64,000 nt of DNA, taken from assembly GCA_030248195.1 (NCBI GenBank), contig JASAND010000509.1, forward strand, positions 1 through 64,000. The letters run 5' to 3'. Below are positions 12,096 to 23,400 of this stretch, one piece after another. Position 1 is the first letter of the stretch. Every line of letters starts with the position of its first letter. A program made the position numbers and the translations under genes. The notes beneath the pieces are model-generated. The model was not told where the DNA came from. It saw only the letters and a list, made by a program, of their open reading frames with translations, and did not search any database. The DNA is from Trissonchulus latispiculum. Its lineage: Eukaryota; Nematoda; Enoplea; Enoplida; Ironidae.

Positions 12096-12323
12096 AATGC
12101 GTTATTTTTAACGTTGGAGAAGAATTTATAAATTTGTCAGATGCACAAACGAGCAACGTCGATGCTGAAATCATACTATACTTAGGGTTATTAATTTGCA
12201 TGTGCAAAGTAATTATTTACTCCTGTTTGTAACAGTGTGAAAAATGAAGTGTTAAAAGTGTAAAAATTTAGCAAAAATGTTTCGATGCCAAATTCATTTC
12301 CTCAGAACCACAGTTATGGTCAG

Positions 12324-12479
12324 ACATGTGCAGGAGGGGATGTTTTGGGGGAAACCAAATTTTTCCGGTGTTTTGCCCAAAAACAGGAAAAATCCGGATT
12401 CTGGGGGGGGGAGGTCCAGGTTTGTTTGGGCGGAAGGGGGGGGGGGGGTGAAAACCCCAAGCTGCCCCTATGCACATGT
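12324..12479. repeat. Small inverted-end repeat with G-rich core
   Basis: Left end ACATGTGCAGGAGGGG and right end CCCCTATGCACATGT are imperfect inverted copies about 155 bases apart. The core has G runs of 8-10. ATGGT is found both left (12316-12320) and right (12480-12484), which could be a 5-bp target duplication, but the match to the element edge is not exact on the left. Confidence 0.4.
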
Positions 12480-12837
12480 ATGGTAACGATTGGCGCGTAA
12501 TTCAACTGTCAGATAGGATGAGTTTAAGCATTCACTGCATGCCACAGCAGAATTGGGTGCGGTGGCGGGTGCCCGCGGGTATCCGGGTATCCGGTCGCGG
12601 CGGTGGTCAGATTTTCTTGACCGCAATGACTGCAAATTGCTATGAATTCGTGGTAATTTAGGCCAATAAGTAGTAAAAAATTTTCCCTTCGTTTGCAATA
12701 GATAGTCACCTCATTGGCCGATTTATCTGCTACACATTTGCTGTCTATCTTGGTAAAATATTTTTTGATGCTCGGACATGCAGCGTATCACCTATTAGTA
12801 CTTACTGCTTTAAGTTTTGAGCTTTAAATTTTTTAAT

Positions 12838-12866
12838 TGTTTAACTAATTAATTAATTAATTAATT
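12838..12866. repeat. TTAA tandem repeat
   Basis: About seven copies of AATT/TTAA in a row. It is a simple microsatellite with no other signal. Confidence 0.8.
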
Positions 12867-13539
12867 TAACGCTTTTTGTCTAATTTCTTTTGTAAATTTT
12901 ATGAGGTTCTGTTCATTTCGATAGCTAACAGCAAAATACAAAAGATTTAAAATGTTCAAGTCTATTCACTTTGTGACCACTATCCATTTTTTCTGAAACC
13001 TTTTTGTTCAAGTAATAGTTGACATGAACTCAAATCAGTAGACTCTTCGTGATAATCAAAAAGCAGGAATTTCAACATATGGATTCAAATTTTTGCTTGT
13101 TAAGTAGCACGAAAATAAATTATTTTGAAAGTTTCAGGTAATGCCATCTAAAATTAGATCAGTATTTAACTTTAAAAGTACTCGAAGAGAGGGAACCAAC
13201 ACTTTAAGCAGCATAGTATGTTGCCATTTGGAATCGGTTGGTTAGCCTCACCCTAAGGTAAAAAGTACACCCTGCACTGAACACAGAATTCCTCGATCGA
13301 ACAATCCACATGTACCGCTAAAAATCCGAAATCTCAAGGCGATCCACCCTAAAATTTGCAAAAATTGCAGAGTGTTTTTACGTTTTTGATAAAAAATTTG
13401 AGAAAAATGCAATGCTTGGCGATTTTAAGAAATGTTGTGAAAAATTCGCTGGAATTTGCTGAAACATGTTAAAGTTTTGGTTAATATATATCGCTGAGGG
13501 GTTTACCCTTTTTCCTTTCCTGGACGAGAGGGTCTACTC

Positions 13540-14060
13540 ATTTTCCTTCTCGCTGAGGGGGTCTACCCGTTTTTGTCGGTCTGGGGGTAGCTTTGTTCAC
13601 CGGCCAAATTTTTGGTGGATCGGTCGGCGGCGGCCAGCTCAGCTCGCAACGCCAGCCGGTCGGTCTGTACCGGTCAGCCCGGTGCAGGAACGTCCGGCTG
13701 GCCGGTGCCACTTGTCGCCGGCGTGAAGGTAACTGTTTCTTCCCGGGGAATTTTTAAGTTTTTCGCGGAGTGGGGGATTTCACCAGTAGAATTCCTCCGG
13801 GAGGGGTTTTCGAGGGGGAAAGTTTCCAGTGCTACCTAAAAATCTAAAATTGACTTAAAATTAAAAACCATGACATCTAAAGTTACAACTAAAATACAAG
13901 ATATTTGATAGATTTCAAGGCAAATTTTAGCAAGTCTAGGACGATAAGCCGCAGCAACTGTTACTGGTCGGTTGGACGCCCCGTATTTGACCGGTCGGTA
14001 TGGCACCGCCCGGTCAGCCGGAGGACAGCGCCGGTGCACACCACTACTGGCAGGAGCTCC
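13540..14060. repeat. GGTCGG/CCGGTC-rich inverted blocks
   Basis: Blocks rich in CGGTCGG, CCAGCCGG and CCGGTCAGCC at 13565-13725 are mirrored on the other strand at about 13960-14050 (TGACCGGGCGG, ACCGACCGGTC). Between them are AT-rich sequence and GGGGATTTCACC-type units like those of the 7785-10199 element. Probably a decayed small inverted-repeat element; exact ends not found. Confidence 0.4.
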
Positions 14061-14455
14061 TAGTGGGGAAACTCCCCAATTCCCCCAAGCACATGTATGG
14101 TCTGCACCCCCCTACATGTAATCCTATGGGTCTGCGGTAAAAATACTTTTAAGCTCTAAAACTATTCAATTTTTCATTTAATAAAAAACAAGTATAGCCA
14201 AGCATTTGTATATAATTTCGTTAGTTAGACAGATTATTAAATCCTCCTTCAATTACCTCAACAGAAGCTAGCATTTACGTTATATCCCAGTTTTAACACC
14301 TTTCTCTTGAACAGTCATTTTCAAATAAACACAATATCACAGTTTATTAACAAATTCATCACTTTGAAATGTAGCCTATTCTAGCACTTTAGAATGGAAC
14401 GTCTACACATAACAAAGAAGCATTAAGCGAAAGACGGAATACAATCAGCAATGAT

Positions 14456-17400
14456 CTAGTTGGTTTTTTCTACAGCCTTTTTAACTTCTTCAACTGTATG
14501 CTTCTGAAACAGAATAATGACAATATTGATTCAACAGTAATCATTTAAGGCAGTCTTAGTCAGCACCAAAATTTGCAAAATGATTGCAAACAAATCGGTA
14601 AAGTACTATAACGAAAATGTCACGCTTTTTGTTGTCAGCTCACTTAATTAAATTTGTTTGCACCGCAATTAAACTTCCTGGACGCAAAAGTCTGCTCCAA
14701 AGCCCTGCCTACCATATAAAACTATAAACTCAGCAGGAGGAGTAGAACGGCTTGTTCATTCAATCTTGGTCTTGATCGCGACCTCGCCATACTCTTTATA
14801 AACTTCTTCTTGGCACTGTGCACTAAGCTTGTGCAAAAAATAGTTTTGGTTCAGCCAGTCTTCTTGGCACTGTGCAGCTAAATAGAGTAAAATACCTGGA
14901 ACAGTTTCGGGTTCCAAGACGGGAAGAATTTTGTGAACTCTGGTGGCTCATTCCCTTCATCAATTTTTATGATTGAAGTATCCTTTGGTCTAGGCATCGT
15001 ATCCGTTGACAGAAACGTCTAAATGAACAACTAGACCAGCTGATGAAAACTACTGAACGTTTATGTTCATATGCATATTATGAAGTCCAATTCATAATTT
15101 TGAAAGAAACAGCACCTGCGTCGTTACAACTATAAATTTATAATATATTGGGAATGAGTCTGAATTTTCGTATGAAAAATAAGACAATAAAGAAGTCCAC
15201 TTGTAGATGAATAAAAGAAGATTTAGGCGCTCTCCCGGCTCCTGACGCTGGGCAGTTTTTTATGCATATATCCTAAATTTCAACAGGGGCCCAGTGTTAT
15301 AAAGATTGGGTTGAGTTCAACCCGGGTTCATATGCTTGATACATCGGCCCCAGAAGATGCCTTGCCGAGCCTCTCACTCATCTGCTTGTCTACAGTAGGA
15401 GCACCTTAGCCTTTTCATTAGCATATTTCTTTTCCGTTTCACTAGCTTCTTTTCCAACCCATACAAAGATCTTGGAACCAACGTCGAGCAGCATGACATC
15501 GTCACCATCCAGATCCTACAAGAAAAGATGTTTAATTTTTCCATTTTAAAAGTAGCTAAATTAAATTCAATGGAATTATACAAATTCGGAAACAAATTAT
15601 CTCAATAATATAAGATATAGCAAAATGAGCACAAAACTCAGTTAGTGCCTAATTGCCTACCATTTCTTTAGTATTTAGGCGTCTAATTCTTCACTTAATT
15701 TTTAAATTTTGAAAAGTTTAGTTCCAGCAGTGTAAGTCACTATGATACAGTATTGGCATTGAAACAGTCGTAACTTGCCTCTTGATCGAAGCCACTTATT
15801 TCCTCAGCAGCTAAGGTTCCACTTTCCTCAGAACATTGATACAGATGAGGCAAAAATGATTCCTAAGGAGATAACATATTATGACTACATTGCATGAAAT
15901 AAATTAACCTTCGTGTGAAAAGTAAAAACGTGATAAATAAATAAAAGAAAAACCAAGATAAAATAAAAGAACCACATTAATAAGAGTCAAAATCGAACAC
16001 TGTCAAGAACGTCTGTGTTAAGTTACATTTACCGATATGGCTTTTGTGTACTGTGTGGGGACCACGATATATATTTGACCTTTTCACGGCCCATTGCACT
16101 CAATTAAGACAAGTCCAATTTGAGTTTCTTTAAACTGCCTTGCAGAAAAGGTCAATCTTAGGTCAAACAAATGCACTTCTATTTTGGTCCCCACAGAATT
16201 CCAAACGCTACTGTAACACGTGCAAATGTCCGACTTATTTTGACAATTAAGAAATGACTGAGCTTTAATATCCAGTTGCAATTCGTTGAAATACCATAGC
16301 TTAGGCTCATGAAAAGAGTGTTGAATTGAATGTCCGTCCATAATCGGCTTTTAAGCTTTCAAACAACTTAAGTTGATGCACGAAACTGCTTCAATCCACC
16401 CTCGGACAAATGTGATTCGACTTCACGAAGACTTCTGAGAAATGCCATTCTCAACTGCACTGATTTGCAAAATAAACTTGACTTTATATAGTTAGAAATT
16501 GGAGCCTTTCAAGCATTGCAAGTAAGATTGGCGTACAAAGCTATATTTAATATAAGTAATTTCTTAATTCTTAAAGTAAGTCGGACATTTGCACGTGTTA
16601 CGGTAGCGTTTGGAATTCTGTGGGGACCAAAACATAAGTACATTAATTTGACCTTAAGGATTGACCTTTTCTGTAAGGCAGTCCAAAGAAACTCAAATCT
16701 GACTTGTCTTAATTGAGTGCAATGGGCTGTGAAAAGGTAAAATTTATATCGTGGTCCCCACACCGTACACAAAAGCCGCTGATATCTTACTTTGTTTTTA
16801 GGAGGCTGCTTAAACCACTGATTAAAGATAGCTGGTTCAGCGCTTTCTAATATCCGAATGACTTGAGTAAAGGGGGGCCTTCCAGCCTTTTTCAGATATT
16901 CCTAAACAAGTTAAACGTCTGTTATCTAGCAAATGAAAACAGTGGATGAGTAGGTTCATTATTCATTGGTACACATCAAGTGTGGTCCACACAACTGATT
17001 GGTTTTACGGAAACAATGAAAATTAATTGTTTGTTTTGGCTATACCCAGGCTTGACTCAATTACTGAACGATTATTTTATTTCTACGTGGGTGAATGGTA
17101 ATTATCCTGATTCTATGTGGGGTTTCTATGGACTCGAGCAGCGCACCACGACGTGGCACTCCAGATTCAACAAACTCGTTGCTGCCAGACACCAACCCTT
17201 TTTGAGATGGGGTCTTATTTCGATTACCCCCCACCACTCAAAATCCTTAAACTTGACCAAATGAACTAAAATTTGGTGTGGGTATGTTTTCGACCACGCT
17301 GAGTTCAAATATCGCAAAATTTTTCGATTTCGCGAAATTCAATTTTTTTTCAATTTCTAAGAGGGGACCAAGGGAAACCGAAAAATTTTTTGTCTTCGAT

Positions 17401-20400
17401 TTTGCTGAAAAGATGTTTATAGGGGTTTTCGGGGTCGTAGAACACGAATCTGAAGTCCGTTTTCCGATTCAACTTTTTGTTAGCTTAGTATAAGCTAACG
17501 ATTTAAGCTTAAGATGTAAGCTTATACTGAGCTAACGAAAAGCTGAATCGAAAAACGGACTTCTGATTCGTGTTCTACGATCCGGAAAACCCCTATATAC
17601 ACCTTTTCAGCAAAATCGAAAACAAAAAATTTTTCTGTTTTCCTTGGTTCCCCATTAGAAATCGAAAAAAACCTCGAATTTCGCGAAATCAAAAAATTTT
17701 GCGATATTTGAACTCAGCGGGTCGAAAACATACCCACACCAAATTTTAGCTCATTTGGTCAAGTTTTAAGGATTTTGAGTGGTGGGGGGTAATCGAGATA
17801 AGACCCGCAAGATGTTGCTTGTAATTCAATAATTTATGCTGGAAATTTTTAATGGAACAAGTAATGTCTATTTTAAGTGGGGTTGATTTGTAATTCGAAT
17901 ATAAAGTAGGCGGAGCTTGTAGTAGGCGGAGCAATGTCATTGGCTGGAAGTATCGGTTAATCCAGCCAATCAGCGCGTGTGGACCAAACCAATGTGGGCA
18001 CCAACTATGAATAAGTCGTTGGGACTTTAGTAGGCGAACGTTAGATTGCAGTAGTAAAACATAAGAGAGGCAATTTGTTGTAATCATTTCACATCTGCTT
18101 TGCTTTGACAGAAACATTTGCAACATCTTACGGTAGCCCAGATGACAGCCTTTTTTCTTTCGTCCATAGTACAATGTTTACCAACCCAAACAAAGATATT
18201 GGCTAGTCCAGTGTCTAAAATGAAAGCGTCCTGAAATAAAAAGGTCACGACAGCAAAATAAACGACAAGGTTCCTTATCATCACGACAACAACTCAACGC
18301 ATTTGCAATGGTTTATGGAAGGAAAAAATAGGTAAGGATATAGCGACGGTTAAAAATAAGTAGCTAACCTCTAGCAAGATGTGTAATATATGTAAATAAT
18401 GTAATACTTTTCAAGTGAGTGATTAACCAAATGTCGAGTCTCTAGCGCTTTCCCCCAACCATAGCTTTTGATTTTTTGACCAATAACGTTGTAATTTTGT
18501 ATGGGTGCATCCTGGAGGGTTATGAATTCAAAAATTTGAAAATTTTTTAAAAATTTTAATTAAATTGTATTTAAATTTAAATTTAAGTTTAAAAATTTAA
18601 ATTGTAAATTTCGGTTTGTGAGAAAGGGAACCGAATTTTTTTAAAAATTTTGCTGAAAACCTGCATACAGGGGTTTTTAGGGACGCTGAGCACGAATCTG
18701 ATAGCTTTTGTTAGCTCAGTATAAGCTTGCATTAAGCTTACAACTATATAGCTTATACTCAACTAACGAAAACCTGATTCAAAACAAGAATTGCAGATTC
18801 GTGCTCAGCGCCTCTGAAAACCCCTGTATGCAAGTTTTCAGCAAAATTTTTGTCAAAAGTTTTCGGTTCTCTTTGCCTTACCTTACCTTACAATTTACCA
18901 AAATAAAAATTTAAGAAATTTTTAAGAATTTTAAAAAATTTTAAAAGTTTTGAATTCATAAGCCTCCAGCATGCACCGCACCCATACAAAATTTCAAAGT
19001 TATTGGTCAAAAAAGCAAAAGTTCTGGATGGGGGAAAGCGCAGGAGACCCTAGAAGTCTGTGTTGAGGTTTATTTTAAGAAACAATCTTTTAATGTCAGG
19101 CCAGGCATGAAACATTTTAGTGAATAATCATCGAATTCCAGTACAAACAAGATAACATTTTAGCAATAAACTTACATTGCTTTTCAGCATGTCACTATAG
19201 AGATCTTTTTCAGCAATCAAGTCTATTTCAACCTCGCCTGACGAATCGCAGACTCTAAAAATTCGCTTTTAATGAAAAATTTGTTTTGCTAAAGGTATTA
19301 TTAACCAAAATATGTAGTAATTTGGTAAATAAATTGCATAAAAGTAAAAGATTAAAGCAGTGATTACTTAAAAAATTTATTGTTGAAATCAAAGCGTCTT
19401 TAGTTGTTGATCGGTGGATTCAGTCAACCCATTCTGAAATTTTTCTGGTATGTTTCACAGTCAGCGACGAAATAGTGATTTTACCTCCACAATGATAAGT
19501 TTGGTTTCTGAGGTCGTAAGAGTTCTTCATCGGCCCCGCCCGCTTCCTTGTTCTTTATTTTAGGAAGCCTCCCTCCGATTTTGTTGTAGAAGGAATCATG
19601 GGCATTCCAATCTTGGTCTAAAAGATTCAATGTGGGAGTGCAATAAATTATATAACAAACGGGATTTTTATCGACATTTCTTATTATTTATGAAAATTGA
19701 ACATAGAATCGAGAAGAGGGGTCATGAATTTTACATGATCGGATGTTGTCATCTTTGCGCGTTCAAACAAGGAAATAAAGCCGGTTTACAAATATCATTT
19801 AACCAAGATGTTTTGGTTCAAATTACTGCAAAGTGTAAACCAAACTTTTCTAAAACTTTTGGGCAAGCAAACAGCAAGCAGTGATATGACTGTTTGAATT
19901 AGACAGGACACATTAAAATGTTTTTCTGGGGTACGAACTGGTTTGATATTTTGTTATTGAGTCCGTTGTTGCAGTCATTATTATTGTTCAACTTTTACTT
20001 CCATCATACAGACAAGTGTTGCGAATACGGGGCAGGCACTGTTTTTGAGGATCGAGGCATGCTATTCTGTACATATTTCTGTGTTTTTAGCTGTACTTTT
20101 CGACTTTTTTATCGTTTCGACTAGATTTGTAAACCTGTAGGTTAAATATTTTTTATGTAACAACTAAGGCAGTGGAATATTGTAGTAACGTCCTTTCTCT
20201 ATCTAAAGCGATATAAGTAAAGACTGCGGAACACTTTGAATCAAGCTAAATTAGTTGTAGACTGTTGTTTTGGAGTTAAATATCAGTTAGCTAAAACTAA
20301 TTGGGAAGGGAATTTCAGATTTTTTGATGTCGTATGATAGAAGCGATCAAACTTTCAGGTTTAAACAGTTTACGTCAAGAAAATGAAGTAAATGCGGGCT

Positions 20401-23400
20401 AGCAGGCGGATCCACGAAGGATACAAGCATTTTTTCGTCCTCTTTTCAGGCGTTTTTCATTATTTCTTTAGGTTTAAACAGCTTAAGATATTACTATCTG
20501 TGTAGCGCTAACCGAGGACAAGCCCGAACGGGAGGCGTCAGACACCCTCGTACCAACGAAGCCACGAACTATAGGAGAGATAGAAGGGAAGAGGGAGGTT
20601 CAGCTTTTTATTCAAAGTCCCAACCGGGGTTCGAACCACGGCCCTTTTGATCCCGGGACAGACGTGCTAACCCACTACACCACAGGGCCATCATCATTCA
20701 GTTGGACTCCCATATCAGGTTTATCAATCTGTCCCATGCCTGCTTCCCATACATCCCCCAGCATAATGTCTTGCCCGCTGACTGACATAGCTGACTTTTT
20801 TTGTTTCGTTTTGTAGGCCGAAGTTACGGATCATGGCAGCAAGTTTTAGCTTTGTGGATTTTATATTTCTGGGAGTTACACTTGCCGTTTCTATGGCTAT
20901 TGGCATATTTTTTGCCATAAAGAATCGGCATCAGACTAATCAAATGCAGTTTTTCTTTGGAGGTAGAAAACTGCCAATTTTGCCAACTGCCCTGTCACTG
21001 TTGACCAGTTTCATTTCGGGTAAGTTTACCAGAGATAAGAAAATGGATTTGCAAAAACATCGCAATTTTTTAGCTTTTGCTTTTAACTTTGAACATCTTC
21101 CAAATCTGGGTTCAACCCAGATTAAGTTTCAGTGTGTATTATAAGTCAAATTAATGAAGCCAAATTTGCTTGAGATGTATGGATTTGCCCTTATCAATAT
21201 TATTGGTAATCTTTATTATGAGGTCACTTGGTGATCTTGCGTACTAAAATAATCTATTTATCTCTGTTTAGGGATTGCAATTCTTTCATACCCTGCGGAA
21301 ATGTATACAATGGGTACCGTTTTTGCCTGGACGACCCTCGGAGCCACTCTAGCCGTCCTGTTCACAGCTTTCTTTGTAATTCCCGTTTTCTACTGTATCC
21401 AATCAGTGAACCTATATCAATACTTGGAGGACAGGTTTAACAGTAGGCTGCTGCGACGTTTTGGTTCATTCTTCTTCACAGCCAATACGCTGATCTACAT
21501 GGGAGTTGCCTTGTTTGCCCCTTCCATCGCCCTGGCGGGGGCCACCGGTGTCCCGACCTGGGTCTACATTGTGACAGTTGGGGTGATATGTAGTTTCTAT
21601 ACAACTATTGGAGGCATCAGTGCTGTCATTTGGACAGACACGTTTCAAGTGAGCAAATTCTGACTACTTTGTCTTTGCTTTGTTATATTGCTAGCCGTTT
21701 GCCAATACTCACGACTGTTTGAGTTGGAATGGGAATCTGCTAGTGTTTCGCATCGCAATTGCCAAGAGTTCATTTTAGGGTCACACTCTATTATGTTCAG
21801 CATCAGTGGGAGTAAATTCACCTAGAACCGGAAGAAAAAAACAAGAAAGGAGTTAGCAAGAAGAAATTGCTTTCAATATTGTCAAAGTTAATTGAATTCT
21901 GGCATTTTAGGCAATCCTTATGTATGCAGGCATCTTCACAATTCTAATCAGAGGGACCGCGCGAGTGGGAGGAATTGAAGAAGTGATGCGAATTGCCAAA
22001 AATCATGGTCGATTGGATAACTTCTTCAACTTTGATCCAGATCCATTTCAATATAATACTTTTTGGACGGCGACGTTTGGAGGGATGTTCTATTGGGCCA
22101 GTGGATTTTGCTCTAGTCAAATTGCTCTACAGAGATATTGCAGTCTATCTTCTCTTGGTCGGGGAAGAATTGTTGCCCTCCTCAATGTGCCCTGTCTCTG
22201 TCTGGTTTTTATTTTGGTATTTCTCAACGGTATCGTCATGTACTCCTACTATGCCGGTTGTGATCCAATAAAATCCGAAGGAGTCAGTCGAGATCAGTTG
22301 ATGATTTTATTCATGCTGGAACTGTTGGGGGATATCAAGGGCATGCCTGGGCTTTTTCTGGCCTGCGTGTTCAGTGGCACTCTGAGTACCGTTTCCAGTG
22401 GCATCAATTCTGTGGCAGCGGTGCTCTGGTCGGAGTTCACGAGTGGCTCTGAAACGTCCAAAAAGTCCTGGATCACCAAAATTCTCAGTCTAATTTTGGG
22501 AGCTCTAACCATTGGCATTGCCTTTGCAGCAGAGCCCTTAGGCGGGGTTCTTAAGGCAGTCTTAGGCGGGATTGGTTGCCTTTCTGGACCAGCCTTGGGA
22601 TTAATTCTTTTGGGAGTGTTGGTACCATGGGCCAACTGGGTTGGCGCTACAGTTGGAGTGGTTTTGGCAACACTACTGAATGTGGGCCTTTTTGTTGGAC
22701 GTGCACTAACAAGGCCGGATGTTGCCTACACTCTGCCAACAAGTACCGACTGTTGCACGAGTACCGGAAATGTAACCCTTAAACTGTCAGCAGAATACTG
22801 TAATGTTACACAGTCCGTATTTAGTAGCCCAGTCTTGCATCGTACCGGTGCGGTTAAGTTGTTCTCTTTATCAACTCTAATGATGCCCCTATTTGGAGCG
22901 ATTGTAGTTCTCCTTGTCGGATCCACCCTAAGTGCAATCATCAAGGTCAAATCCGAAAAACATCGACCAGAGTTGGTTTATTGGACTGCTAGAAATTTGC
23001 AGACCATTCCTAACCCGGATGAAATGGAAATGCACAAATCCTAAAATTTAATCGAATGACACATTTGACTGAGCTTATTATACTGATTGTCATGTGGAAG
23101 TAATTCATTTGTTTGGCCAATATATGTACAACAAAGAATGTAAGAATGCTAAGCTAGTGTGCATTAAACTTGTGAAAATCGTCAAAACTCACCCAACACG
23201 TGGACTTTGCCTCTACCCGCTCGTTCGCTATCTCTGATATTGCGACCGACATTGATTCCCTGAAAATAGAACCTTCACGACTTACGTGGTTCTTAAGTAA
23301 TGAAAACTTGTTCAGACAATAGAGTAAAATGCGGTTACTGATCTACCGTGTCAAAAGGTCTGCTGATAAACATATTCTTGCTTTGAACAAAACTAATATC

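Larger units (their letters stand above)
12096..14455. other. Repeat-rich intergenic region
   Basis: No gene is supported. The region has a small element with inverted ends (12324-12479), a TTAA tandem repeat near 12840-12866, and GGTCGG/CCGGTC-rich blocks at about 13565-13725 and 13960-14050 in opposite orientation, suggesting another small fold-back element. Short open frames on both strands over the G- and C-rich blocks are composition artefacts. Confidence 0.45.

Noticed and set aside
14748..14830. Open minus-strand stretch ending [15 protein letters not shown] as the true gelsolin end
   Set aside because: The exon 14503-14456 joins in phase directly after WNPKLFQ and gives a family-like short tail; the stretch is kept only as a possible alternative.
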